Source of the DNA: Acidovorax radicis N35
Lineage (GTDB): Bacteria > Pseudomonadota > Gammaproteobacteria > Burkholderiales > Burkholderiaceae_C
Assembly: GCF_000204195.1 (NCBI RefSeq)
Contig: NZ_AFBG01000018.1
Coordinates: 836,624-900,623, forward strand
Direction of reading: 5' to 3'
Length of the DNA stretch: 64,000 bases
A program made the position numbers and the translations under genes. The notes beneath the pieces were generated by a model. It did no database searches, was not told where the DNA came from, and saw nothing but the letters and a program-made list of their open reading frames with translations. This document shows, one piece after another, positions 51,657 to 60,497 of the stretch (the stretch's first letter is position 1; each line of letters starts with the position of its first letter).

Positions 51657-53771
51657 TCATAAGCATGCAGGGCTTTCGCTGTCTGGGGCATGTGCCGGCT
51701 GCCCCCCGGTTTGTTGCTGAAACGCGGCCAGCCGGGCCGCAAAGGGCTCCAGGATCAGGGCTTCGTCAGGCCCCGTGTGGGCTGCCACCGCAATGGCCAC
51801 GCCACTCTGGGCCATCAGCGCCTGCATCTCGGGCTGGGCGATCATCCCGTGGTCCATCAGTGCCTCTACCAGGCGGGTGAGGGCCCCCCGGTGCTGGCCC
51901 AGCAGGGTGCTGGCACGCTGGTATTGGGACTGCAGCAGTTCCTCGATGGCGGCGTTGCTGGGTTCCACGTCGGTGTTGAGGTGGTTGTCCAGCTCCACCG
52001 TCACGTCGGTTCGGGACAGGCGCGTGCCAAAGCCATGGTGGCGGATGAACCGCGCCGCTTCGGCCGTGACCTGCTTGTAGTCCTGCTCGGCGCCCGTCGT
52101 GCAGGCCATTTCGCCAAACACCAGCTCCTCGGCCACGCGGCCCGCCAGGCCCACGCACATCATGTCCAGTGCGTTCTGCCGGGTGGTGACCTTGAGGCCC
52201 GCGAAGCTGTTGTAGCCGCCCTCGAACGAGGCGATGTTGATCTTCACCTCCTGCGGGGCCTGGCCGAACAGCAGGCAGTAGACCAGTCCGTGGCCCGCTT
52301 CATGCACCGCCAGCAAGGCGCGGAAGTCGGCATTGGCGCGCTGCTTCAGGCGGTTGAGCTCCAGAGTCACCCCAAACTGCGCCTGCTGCACATCGCCCTG
52401 GCCACCGAGACCATGCACCACCAGATGGCACTTGTCCGCTGCCAGCGCGATGGCAAAGTCCTGCGCCAGGGGCAGCTGCTGCTCCAGCACCCACAGCGCG
52501 GCGTTGACCAGGTTGGCGCTCAGGATCGCGTGCACCGACGAGAACAACGGCCGCGTGCCCTGCGCCGGAAACACCGCGTTGGCATACAGCTCATCCAACA
52601 CGTCCTGCCCGATGGCAAAGCGCACGCCGCATTGGGCGGCAATGTCGTCGCAGTACCGCGTGCACAGGTTGCGGATGAGCTGCTCGTAGGTGGCCTTGTT
52701 GAACGAGGGGTAGATCACATGCTCGTTGCCCAGCCGCGCGATCTGCTCGGGCTTGAAACGCTCGGAGAGTGCTTTCTTCACGTCGATGAGCGAGAGCTTG
52801 CGCGTGAGGCGGTGGAAGATGTCGGCATCGGTGTCGCAGTCTTCCACGCGCTGGGCGGTCTCGTGGTACATCTCGTCGAGGTTGCCGCAGACGAACACCA
52901 GCAGCTTGCTGTAGTCGGTCTCCCAGGACGAAAGCGATTGCTGAAACCGTGTGAACAGTGCCTGCACCTGTGTGGGCGGCCACTGCATGATCTCGGCCAG
53001 GGGCTCCGAGAGCTTGAGCATGCGCTTGAGCTCCTGCGCATCCCAGGCGTCGAGCTGGAAGCGGTAGGGTTTCTTGCCAGCGCGCTCATCTTCGTTGTCG
53101 TCGGCCCGTTCGGCTTCGTAGTGCGCGTCGGCCAGCTTGCGCTCGATGTTGGTGAGGGCACTCAGCGCGGGCGGCAGGCGCCCGTCGGACAGCAGCGTCC
53201 AGACATCCTGGTAGCGCTCCACCTTGACCTCCTCCCCCTTGGTGCTCACCGTGCGAAAGCGCTGGAATTCGTCCAGCACCAGCATGCCCGGCGCGCCCTC
53301 GTGGATGCCGGAGTCGCCCAGCATGCCCGAGATGGACGAGCTGCGGTAGCTCGCGCCGTGGCTGAAGCCGTCCATCTGCACTTCCACAAAACGGTCGTAA
53401 AAGCCCAGCAGCTGCGCCAGGCGCCGCGTGAGCTGCGTCTTGCCCGTGCCCGTGAGGCCCCATAGGCAGACGATGACGGGACGGGTGATGAGCTGGGGCA
53501 GCACATACCAGGCGCGGATGGCATCGATCACACGGTCGATCACGTCGTCGATGCCAAAAAGCTCGGCCTTCAGTTGCAGCGCCGCGTCGGTCAACGCCTG
53601 CTGGCGCTGGGCGAGCTCGGCTCGGCTGGCTGGGGCTCTGGCCGGCTCGCCCGGTTGCGCCCGCACGGGGGCCGGCTGCGGTGTGGAAGCCAGGGGGCGC
53701 ACACCGGCCGGGGCCGCGTGCGGGATGGGATGCCGCGGGTGTGGCGGCACAGGGTTGTTGAAGGGGTTCAT
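51657..53771 (-). CDS. Soluble AAA+ ATPase fused to an M41 (FtsH-type) metallopeptidase domain
   Basis: A 704-residue cytoplasmic ATP-dependent protease candidate. After a Pro/Ala-rich leader (1-55), an AAA+ module of the Clp/HslU style spans about 60-430: Walker A GLTGTGKT (105-112), Walker B LVLDEF (164-169), sensor 1 in VFVCGNLDEM, arginine finger region LSERFKPEQIARL, and sensor 2 GTRPLF. The peptidase domain (475-640) has HEAGH at 490-494 and a probable third zinc ligand Asp in TGAEQDYKQVT, as in FtsH. Unlike FtsH there is no membrane segment and the ATPase is Clp-like, not FtsH-like. It starts 1 nt after the small basic protein gene. Confidence 0.82.
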   Translation of the reverse strand: MNPFNNPVPPHPRHPIPHAAPAGVRPLASTPQPAPVRAQPGEPARAPASRAELAQRQQALTDAALQLKAELFGIDDVIDRVIDAIRAWYVLPQLITRPVIVCLWGLTGTGKTQLTRRLAQLLGFYDRFVEVQMDGFSHGASYRSSSISGMLGDSGIHEGAPGMLVLDEFQRFRTVSTKGEEVKVERYQDVWTLLSDGRLPPALSALTNIERKLADAHYEAERADDNEDERAGKKPYRFQLDAWDAQELKRMLKLSEPLAEIMQWPPTQVQALFTRFQQSLSSWETDYSKLLVFVCGNLDEMYHETAQRVEDCDTDADIFHRLTRKLSLIDVKKALSERFKPEQIARLGNEHVIYPSFNKATYEQLIRNLCTRYCDDIAAQCGVRFAIGQDVLDELYANAVFPAQGTRPLFSSVHAILSANLVNAALWVLEQQLPLAQDFAIALAADKCHLVVHGLGGQGDVQQAQFGVTLELNRLKQRANADFRALLAVHEAGHGLVYCLLFGQAPQEVKINIASFEGGYNSFAGLKVTTRQNALDMMCVGLAGRVAEELVFGEMACTTGAEQDYKQVTAEAARFIRHHGFGTRLSRTDVTVELDNHLNTDVEPSNAAIEELLQSQYQRASTLLGQHRGALTRLVEALMDHGMIAQPEMQALMAQSGVAIAVAAHTGPDEALILEPFAARLAAFQQQTGGQPAHAPDSESPACL

Positions 53772-53772
53772 C

Positions 53773-54018
53773 TCAATCGTTCAAAAAGGGGTTCCGGATC
53801 GCCTTGCGCAGGGCGACGTTGTCCGCGCGGCGCTGGGCCCCACGGGTTCGGATGTGCTTGCCTGCCGCACTCGACAGGCTGCGTTGGGCCAGCGCGGCGG
53901 CCACAGGGTTTCGGGGCGGGCCCGAGGCTTCGAGCAGCAGGACCAGGGGCTGCTTCATGCGGTGCAGCTTTTTGATTTCACCCTGGGCGTAGGCCCGAGA
54001 CAATTTTTTGGCACTCAT
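53773..54018 (-). CDS. Small basic protein, operon partner of the AAA+/M41 protease
   Basis: An 81-residue, strongly basic protein (MSAKKLSRAYAQGEIKKLHR, later GKHIRTRGAQRRADNVAL) with a short hydrophobic core (QPLVLLLEAS). I recognise no domain. The GTGGAGTGCAC before the ATG at 54018 gives a ribosome binding site. Its stop is 1 nt from the start of the protease gene, so the two are surely co-translated. It may be an adaptor, substrate tag or nucleic-acid-binding partner. The transcript is preceded by a leader with a terminator (54034-54059). Confidence 0.75.
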   Translation of the reverse strand: MSAKKLSRAYAQGEIKKLHRMKQPLVLLLEASGPPRNPVAAALAQRSLSSAAGKHIRTRGAQRRADNVALRKAIRNPFLND

Positions 54019-54033
54019 GTGCACTCCACAAAC

Positions 54034-54059
54034 AAAAAACCCCGGCAATGGAGCCAGGG
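54034..54059 (-). terminator. Intrinsic terminator in the leader of the AAA+/M41 operon
   Basis: Read leftward: CCCTGGC-TCCATT-GCCGGGG, a 7-bp stem with one T-G pair, followed by six T. It ends only 15 nt before the start codon at 54018, so it cannot be bypassed by an internal promoter of normal size; it must be read through or be regulatory. Confidence 0.8.
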
Positions 54060-54137
54060 CTTGCGGAGCGCGTGAGGGCGCCGGGGGGCCAAGGCTGGAC
54101 AGTGCGTACACAGTCCAGCCGGGGCGGTGGACTGTGG

Positions 54138-54167
54138 TCAGGCGGGAGCGAACAAGGGAACAAACAT
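54138..54167 (-). CDS. Putative leader peptide MFVPLFAPA
   Basis: Nine codons with two CCC proline codons, a near-perfect ribosome binding site and a TGA next to the first hairpin arm. Its likely role is to position a ribosome on the leader RNA rather than to make a functional peptide. Repeated Pro codons could favour stalling, as in mgtL-type leaders. No expression evidence is available. Confidence 0.5.
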   Translation of the reverse strand: MFVPLFAPA

Positions 54168-54359
54168 AGCGGTGACCTCCAGTGTTTTCAGGGGCTGCCG
54201 TTGCGGCGGGCACAGGCCTGAAAGAAGCGCGAATTGTGGCGAGGTGCCTGGGGCTTGGCAAGCCGAGGGGCCCGCAAAAGCCTGCATGTGTCGCATGAAA
54301 AGAACAGTGGACGGGCGAGCGCCTCGCCGAACCCTGTGGAAGGGCGGAGCGGGCTGTGC

Positions 54360-56240
54360 TCAGCCCTGGCGGCGGTAGGTCCAGCCAGCCGCGTGCATCC
54401 ACTCTTCCTTGTCGCGCGTCTCCACGACCAGTTCCACCAGATCGCGGCCGTCGTTGAGCGGCACCTGCACCGTCATGCCGGCCCGGTCCGACGACAGGGG
54501 CAGCAGGAACTGGCTGTCGTCCCAGAAGAGATAACCGGGCAGTTCGGGCAGCTCACGGAGGGCGACCGCCCCCACACCCAGGGCCCGTGGAATGGACTCG
54601 GGCGCTTCGTTCGCCAGCAGCCAGGTGCTGTCCATCCGCGCGACCCATTGCGGGGGCAGCGGGGTGGCAGCGGCAGGCATCTGCTGCCCCATGGGCATGG
54701 TGACCCAGTAGTGCCCCGCTGCGGCGGGTTCGCGCGAGAGCAGGTAGCGGTGGCCTTCGGCCTGTTCCCACCGGTACTGGGTGCCGGGCTGGGCCTCCGA
54801 CCACCACCAGCCGTCGCTTCGCAGGCGCAGCCCCGCGCAGAGCGGGGTCCAGTCCTTCGCCTGTGCCGACCAGACCCACAGGTCGATCTGCTGGCTGTCG
54901 GGTGAGAGGGCTTTCAGCGGCTTGGATGAGCGGCCATAGATGCCCAGCATGGCGTCCACAGCGCTTGAAGAAGAGGTTGCCGCCGCCGGGATGGCGGTGG
55001 ATACCTTGGATGGCAGCGCGGGCAGCTGGCCGGTTTCCCGCAAGGCGCGCAGCAGAATGCCTTCGGCAATGGGCCCGGGCTTGAAGCCGGGCGCGTTGCC
55101 GGTGAGCAGCAGGGCCATGCCCGCCTGCGGCAACACGTAGAAGTCGCTGGCGTAGAACATGGTGTCGCCACTCTTTTGCCACGCAAGGACACCCGCGGCG
55201 CCCAGGCCCTGCTGCCGCGTGCTGTCCCAGCCCAGGCCCCAGCGCCAGTCGGGGTTGAGATTGATGCGCAGGCCCTGGTTCTGCTCGCTGCCCATTTCCA
55301 GGACGCCGGCTTTGGACACGATGCGCTGGCCATCGTGTTCGCCGCCATGGATGAGCATGGAGGCCAGCTTCATCATGTCGCCGGGCGTGGTGCACAGCCC
55401 GCCCGTGGCGTAACCCATCACGAATTCCTGGCCCTGCTGAGCGTTGCGGATGGAGCCGTGGGCGAAGCTGCCTTTGGGCAAGGGCTGCAGTGTGTAGCCC
55501 GAGCGGGCCATGCCCAGCGGGTTGAGGATGACTGACTGCACGAACGCCGGGTAGGCCTGCCCGGTGACCGAGAGCACGATGCGCTCGACCAGCGTGAAGC
55601 CGTCATTGCAGTAGACCGCCATGGCCCCGGGCGTGTGCTTGAGGTGCACGTTGGCCATGGCCGCCTCCAGTTCCGCCGCATACCCTGGCAGCGGCGCAAA
55701 GGCGAACAGGTTGTGGGAATAGGTGCCCGGCAGCCCTGAAGCGTGGCTCAGCAGGTGCCGGACCGTGATGTCCCGGTAGCCCTCCGACAGCATCGTGAAC
55801 TGTGGCAGGTAGCGCACCACGGGCGCATCCAGCTGCACCAGCCTGCGGTCCACCAGCACCATGATGGCCAGCGCAGCGAGCACCTTGCTGACGGAGCCGA
55901 CGTTGAAGCGTGTATCCGGTGTTGCGGGCGTGGCCGAGGTCTCATCCAGCGCCCCAAAGGCCTCTTGCCAGACGATACGGTCGCCGTGCATCAGTGCGAT
56001 GGACACGGCCCGCACCTCGCTGCCTTGCATGGCCTGGCGTATTTCGGTGCGTCCCCAGGCAATGGTTGCCGTCATGGTGGGAGAGGCATTGCCGCTGCCG
56101 CCACAACCCGGCAGCAGGGGCACCAGGGGCGTCAGCGCTGCGGTGCCAGCCCATGCCAGCCAGTCACGGCGTGGTTGCGATGTGGGCGGGACGGAGCGGC
56201 TGTCGTCAAAGCGTTTCTGGGCAGATGTCTGCGGGGGCAT
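54360..56240 (-). CDS. Exported serine hydrolase, class C beta-lactamase-related
   Basis: A 626-residue protein of the beta-lactamase/D-aminopeptidase family, probably an esterase or peptidase rather than an antibiotic-resistance enzyme. SVSK (116-119) in RFNVGSVSKVLAAL gives the nucleophile and general base; YCN at 210-212 is the second motif. The N-terminus has a twin-arginine motif (SQPRRDWLAWAGTAALTPLV) and a lipobox-like LPGCGG, so it is likely a Tat-exported lipoprotein. The last 200 residues form a separate beta-rich domain (YGRSSKPLKALSPDSQQIDL onward). The ATG at 56240 is chosen; the frame is open upstream but non-conserved. Confidence 0.86.
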   Translation of the reverse strand: MPPQTSAQKRFDDSRSVPPTSQPRRDWLAWAGTAALTPLVPLLPGCGGSGNASPTMTATIAWGRTEIRQAMQGSEVRAVSIALMHGDRIVWQEAFGALDETSATPATPDTRFNVGSVSKVLAALAIMVLVDRRLVQLDAPVVRYLPQFTMLSEGYRDITVRHLLSHASGLPGTYSHNLFAFAPLPGYAAELEAAMANVHLKHTPGAMAVYCNDGFTLVERIVLSVTGQAYPAFVQSVILNPLGMARSGYTLQPLPKGSFAHGSIRNAQQGQEFVMGYATGGLCTTPGDMMKLASMLIHGGEHDGQRIVSKAGVLEMGSEQNQGLRINLNPDWRWGLGWDSTRQQGLGAAGVLAWQKSGDTMFYASDFYVLPQAGMALLLTGNAPGFKPGPIAEGILLRALRETGQLPALPSKVSTAIPAAATSSSSAVDAMLGIYGRSSKPLKALSPDSQQIDLWVWSAQAKDWTPLCAGLRLRSDGWWWSEAQPGTQYRWEQAEGHRYLLSREPAAAGHYWVTMPMGQQMPAAATPLPPQWVARMDSTWLLANEAPESIPRALGVGAVALRELPELPGYLFWDDSQFLLPLSSDRAGMTVQVPLNDGRDLVELVVETRDKEEWMHAAGWTYRRQG

Positions 56241-56370
56241 TCGGTCATTCCTGGGGGGCCGGAGACATCGTCGGGCGATGGTCAAGAGGCGCGATTGTGG
56301 AAGCTGCCCGCCAGGGCTGGCAACCGTGCGCATGGCCCGTGTTGCACGCGGCCAACGCCCGGCTCGGATA

Positions 56371-59300
56371 ATGCAGCCCTTCATGACCGAATCCGCGCCT
56401 CCCCATACCTTGCCAACCGCCCCGCGCACTGCGCCGCTGCGTATTACTTTTCCCGAGTCCCTGCCGGTCTCGGGCAAGCGCGAAGAGATCATGGAGGCCA
56501 TCAGCAAGCACCAGGTCATCATCGTGTGTGGTGAAACCGGCTCGGGCAAGACCACACAGCTGCCCAAGATTGCGCTGGCGCTGGGCCGGGGCAAGTGCAA
56601 CGCAAAGCCTGGACAAAAAGGCCAGCTCATCGGCCACACCCAGCCACGCCGTATTGCCGCCAGCAGCGTGGCCAAGCGCATTGCCGAAGAGCTGAACACG
56701 CCGCTGGGGGATGTGGTGGGCTTCAAGGTGCGGTTCCAGGACCGCCTGAGCCGGGATGCCTCCGTCAAACTGATGACCGACGGCATCTTGCTGGCCGAGA
56801 CGCAGACCGACCCTCTGCTCAAGGCTTACGACACCATCATCATCGACGAGGCGCACGAACGCAGCCTGAACATCGACTTCCTGCTGGGCTATCTGCGCCA
56901 GCTCCTGCCGCGTCGGCCGGACCTCAAGGTCATCGTCACGTCCGCCACGATTGATGCCGACCGGTTTGCCAAGCATTTCGAGAGCGCCAAGGGCCCAGCG
57001 CCGGTCATCATGGTGTCGGGCCGCACCTTTCCGGTGGAGCAGCGCTACCGCCCTTTTGAGGAGAGCCGCGATTACGGCCTCAACGAAGCCATTGCCGATG
57101 GCGTGGACGAACTCTGGCAGGGCAATGCAGCGGGCGACATCCTGGTCTTTCTGCCCGGCGAGCGCGAGATCCGCGAGGCCGCCGACCACCTGCGCAAGCA
57201 CCTGTCGCACCAGCCCGTGATGCGCAATGCCGAGGTGCTGCCGCTGTTTGCACGCCTCTCCCAGGCCGAGCAGGACCGCATTTTTGATGGACACACGGGC
57301 CGCCGCATCGTGCTGGCCACCAACGTGGCCGAGACCTCGCTCACCGTGCCAGGGGTCCGATACGTCATTGACGCAGGCACAGCACGCGTCAAGCGCTACA
57401 GTTTTCGTAGCAAGGTGGAGCAACTGCTGGTCGAACCGGTCAGCCAGGCCGCCGCCAACCAGCGCGCTGGCCGCTGCGGGCGCGTGGCCAACGGCATCTG
57501 CATCCGCCTGTACGACGAGGCCGGTTTCAATGGCCGCCCCCGTTTTACCGACCCCGAAATCCTGCGGTCATCGCTCGCAGGCGTGATCCTGCGCATGAAG
57601 TCGCTGCACCTGGGCGATGTGACGCAGTTCCCGTTCATCGAGGCGCCCTCGGGTCGCGCGATTGCCGACGGCTACCAACTGCTGGCCGAACTGGGCGCGG
57701 TGGACGACGCCAACGAGCTGACCCCCATGGGCGTGGAACTGTCGCGCCTGCCTCTGGACCCGCGCGTGGGCCGCATGATCATCGAGGCGCGCGACCGCAA
57801 GGCGCTCGATGAGGTGCTGGTGATTGCCAGTGCGCTCAGCGTGCAGGACGTGCGCGACCGCCCCATGGAGGCGCAGCAGCAGGCCGACCAGGCGCACGCC
57901 AAGTTCGACGACGACAAAAGCGAATTCAGCGGGTATCTGAAGCTGTGGAAATGGATCAACGAGGCCCGGGGCGGGGCGCCCAGCCTGCCATCGGCCCGTG
58001 CCCAGAAAGCCATGGCCGCGCAGAAGGCACCTTCGCAGGCCTACCTGCCGGTGGCGCAGCGCAGCGGTGGTGGCAGCCCTGCGACAGCGCCTGCCGCCTC
58101 TACAGCAGCCCCAGCCGCCTCAGTTGCCACCCACAAGCTCAGCAACCGCCAGTACGAGCAGTTGCTGCGCCAGAACTTCATCAGCATCCGCCGCCTGCGC
58201 GAGTGGCGCGACATCCACACCCAGCTGCTCACCGTGGTCACCGAGCACAAGTGGCAGATCAACACCCAGCCTGCGAGCTATGAGCAACTGCATTTGTCGA
58301 TGCTGGCCGGTTTGCTGGGCAACGTGGGCGCCAAAAGCGACGAGGAAGACTGGTACCTGGGCGCACGTGGCATCAAGTTCTACAAACACCCGGGCGCGCA
58401 CCTGAACAAAAAGCCCGGCCGCTGGATCGTGGCGTCGGAACTGGTGGAGACCACGCGCCTGTTTGGCCGGGGCATTGCGGCGATTGAGCCGCAGTGGCTG
58501 GAGCAGATTGGCGGGCATGTGCTGCGCAAGCAGCTGCTCGACCCGCACTGGGAGAAGAAATCTGCCGAGGTGGTGGCGCTGGAGCGCGCCACGCTGTATG
58601 GCATCGTGGTCTACAACAACCGCCGCGTGAACTTTGGCAAGGTAGACCCCCACGCCGCGCGCGAGGTGTTCATCCGCGAAGCGCTGGTTGGCGGCAACTG
58701 GGAGACCAAGCTGCCGTTTCTGGCCGCCAACCAGAAGCTGATTGCCAAGGTGGAAGAGCTGGAGCACAAGTCGCGCCGCCAGGATGTGCTGGTGGACGAC
58801 GAACTCATCTACGCCTTCTACGACCAGCAACTGCCGCCGGAGGTGTGCAGTGGCCACAGTTTTGAGGCGTGGTACCGCGAGGAGTCAAAAAAGCAACCGG
58901 AGCTGCTCAAACTCACCCGCGACGAGCTGATGCGCCACGAGGCCGCAGGCATCACCACCAACGCATTTCCCAAGACGGTGCGCCTGGGCGGTGTGGACTG
59001 CGCCGCCAGCTACCTGCACGAGCCCGGCGATGCGCGCGACGGCATCACGGTGACCATCCCGCTCTTCGTGCTCAACCAGGTGAGCGACGAACGCTGCGAA
59101 TGGCTCGTGCCCGGCATGCTCAAGGACAAGATCCAGGCCCTGCTCAAGAGCCTGCCGCAACGCCCGCGCAGCCGCTTCGTGCCGCTGCCCGACAGCGCCA
59201 CGCGCCTGGCCGAATTGCTGGGTGCGCCCGAGCGGTTTGGCACCGGCAGCCTGACCGATGTGCTGCTCAAGCAGGTGCGCGATGAAACCTCGCTCGACGT

Positions 59301-60474
59301 GAAGCGTGCCGACTTCAAGCTCGACATGCTCAGCCCGCACCTGTTCATGAACTTCCGCGTGGTGGATGAGCACGGCCGCCAACTGGGCCACGGCCGCAAC
59401 CTGGGCGCGCTCAAGGCCGAGTGGGGCGCCAAGGCGCGCGGTGCGTTCCAGGCGCTGGCGGGGCTCAAGCTTGGGGGGGCAGCGGCAGAGGGTGTGAAAT
59501 CTGATTCAAATATGCCACCAGCGCTTGATGGTAAAGCGCAAGCAGCTATTAAATCAGGAGTAAAAGGCGCGGTACAGCCCGCCCAGCCCACGAAGCCAGC
59601 CAACGCCACGCCATCGGCCCCCGCAGGCCAGCGCTACGCCACCTGGACATTCGGCGAGCTGCCCGAGCTCATGGAGATCAGGAAGGCTGGGCAGACGCTG
59701 ATCGGCTTTCCGGCACTCATTGATGGTGGCGACGCCGTGACGATCGAAGTCTTCGACGAGCCCGAGGTCGCAGCCGCCAAACACCGCGCAGGCCTGCGCC
59801 GCCTGTTTGCACTGCAGATCAAGGACGCGCTCAAGTACCTGGAAAAGAACATCCCCGACCTGCAGAAGATGGCTGTGGCGTTCATGCCGCTGGGTACACA
59901 GGAAGAACTGCGCGCCCAGATCATCGATGTGGCGCTGGACCGTGCGTTTTTGCTCGACCCACTGCCCACCGACGAGTTTGCCTTCAAGCGCCGCGTGGAA
60001 GAGGGCCGGGGCCGCCTCACGCTGATCGCCAACGAGGTCGCACGCCTGGCCTCCACCATCCTCACCGAATACGCAGCCGCCGCCCGCAAGATCAAGGACA
60101 CCAAAAACGCCCCCGAGGCCACGCAGGATGCGCAGCAGCAGCTGCAACGCCTGGTGCCCAAGAACTTCATCGCCGCCGCCCCGTGGACGCAACTGGCGCA
60201 CTACGCCCGCTACCTCAAGGCCATCACGCTGCGCCTGGAAAAATACCGCGCCGACCCCGCCCGCGACGCCGCCAAGCTGGCCGAGCTGCGCCCGCAAGAG
60301 CAGCGCTACTGGCGCCTGGTGGCCGAGCGCAAGGGCGCAGTGGATGCGCGCATGCAGGAGTTGCGCTGGCTGCTGGAGGAACTGCGCGTGAGCTTTTTCG
60401 CGCAAGAGCTGCGCACGCCCCAGCCGGTCAGCGTGAAGCGGCTGGACAAGCTGTGGGCGCAGGTCAATAGTTGA
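56371..60474 (+). CDS. hrpA: ATP-dependent RNA helicase HrpA
   Basis: A DEAH-box helicase of 1367 residues, implicated in mRNA processing and rescue of stalled or collided ribosomes. Motif I is CGETGSGKTT, II is IIIDEAHERSLN, III is VTSATID, and VI is QRAGRCGRV. OB-fold, helicase-associated and DUF3418-type C-terminal regions follow. Around residue 605 a low-complexity Ala/Pro linker is present. Around residues 1043-1066 the coding DNA contains a copy of the family A repeat (59497-59566). Starts at 56371 or 56383 (MTESAPPHTL) are both possible. It is divergent from the serine hydrolase gene. Confidence 0.95.
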   Translation: MQPFMTESAPPHTLPTAPRTAPLRITFPESLPVSGKREEIMEAISKHQVIIVCGETGSGKTTQLPKIALALGRGKCNAKPGQKGQLIGHTQPRRIAASSVAKRIAEELNTPLGDVVGFKVRFQDRLSRDASVKLMTDGILLAETQTDPLLKAYDTIIIDEAHERSLNIDFLLGYLRQLLPRRPDLKVIVTSATIDADRFAKHFESAKGPAPVIMVSGRTFPVEQRYRPFEESRDYGLNEAIADGVDELWQGNAAGDILVFLPGEREIREAADHLRKHLSHQPVMRNAEVLPLFARLSQAEQDRIFDGHTGRRIVLATNVAETSLTVPGVRYVIDAGTARVKRYSFRSKVEQLLVEPVSQAAANQRAGRCGRVANGICIRLYDEAGFNGRPRFTDPEILRSSLAGVILRMKSLHLGDVTQFPFIEAPSGRAIADGYQLLAELGAVDDANELTPMGVELSRLPLDPRVGRMIIEARDRKALDEVLVIASALSVQDVRDRPMEAQQQADQAHAKFDDDKSEFSGYLKLWKWINEARGGAPSLPSARAQKAMAAQKAPSQAYLPVAQRSGGGSPATAPAASTAAPAASVATHKLSNRQYEQLLRQNFISIRRLREWRDIHTQLLTVVTEHKWQINTQPASYEQLHLSMLAGLLGNVGAKSDEEDWYLGARGIKFYKHPGAHLNKKPGRWIVASELVETTRLFGRGIAAIEPQWLEQIGGHVLRKQLLDPHWEKKSAEVVALERATLYGIVVYNNRRVNFGKVDPHAAREVFIREALVGGNWETKLPFLAANQKLIAKVEELEHKSRRQDVLVDDELIYAFYDQQLPPEVCSGHSFEAWYREESKKQPELLKLTRDELMRHEAAGITTNAFPKTVRLGGVDCAASYLHEPGDARDGITVTIPLFVLNQVSDERCEWLVPGMLKDKIQALLKSLPQRPRSRFVPLPDSATRLAELLGAPERFGTGSLTDVLLKQVRDETSLDVKRADFKLDMLSPHLFMNFRVVDEHGRQLGHGRNLGALKAEWGAKARGAFQALAGLKLGGAAAEGVKSDSNMPPALDGKAQAAIKSGVKGAVQPAQPTKPANATPSAPAGQRYATWTFGELPELMEIRKAGQTLIGFPALIDGGDAVTIEVFDEPEVAAAKHRAGLRRLFALQIKDALKYLEKNIPDLQKMAVAFMPLGTQEELRAQIIDVALDRAFLLDPLPTDEFAFKRRVEEGRGRLTLIANEVARLASTILTEYAAAARKIKDTKNAPEATQDAQQQLQRLVPKNFIAAAPWTQLAHYARYLKAITLRLEKYRADPARDAAKLAELRPQEQRYWRLVAERKGAVDARMQELRWLLEELRVSFFAQELRTPQPVSVKRLDKLWAQVNS
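59497..59566 (-). repeat. Family A palindromic repeat inside hrpA
   Basis: GAAATCTGATTCAAATATGC, CACCAGCGCTTGATGGTAAAGC, GCAAGCAGCTATTAAATCAG: the block order matches the reverse complement of the metI-distal copy. It is read in frame as VKSDSNMPPALDGKAQAAIK, with AT-rich codons unlike the rest of hrpA. It lies in a hinge between domains, where insertion is tolerated. Confidence 0.75.
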
Positions 60475-60497
60475 TGGCCCGGGTGGCGGCCTGCGCC

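Larger units (their letters stand above)
54019..54180 (-). promoter_or_regulatory. Attenuator-like leader with leader peptide and alternative hairpins
   Basis: Read leftward: GGAGGT (54175-54180), 7 nt, then ATG at 54167 opening a nine-codon frame MFVPLFAPA with stop at 54138-54140. Directly after it, CACAGTCCA (54128-54136) pairs perfectly over 9 bp with TGGACTGTG (54109-54117). The latter segment overlaps GGCTGGAC (54113-54120), which pairs over 8 bp with GTCCAGCC (54093-54100), extended by GTG/CAC around a TACG loop. The two hairpins exclude each other. A terminator at 54034-54059 completes the layout. I see no convincing pairing between the third segment and the terminator arm, so the switch logic is incomplete. 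Confidence 0.6.

Noticed and set aside
51690..53465. 591-residue open frame antisense to the AAA+/M41 gene
   Set aside because: No domain, composition typical of antisense frames; the leftward frame has Walker and HEAGH motifs.
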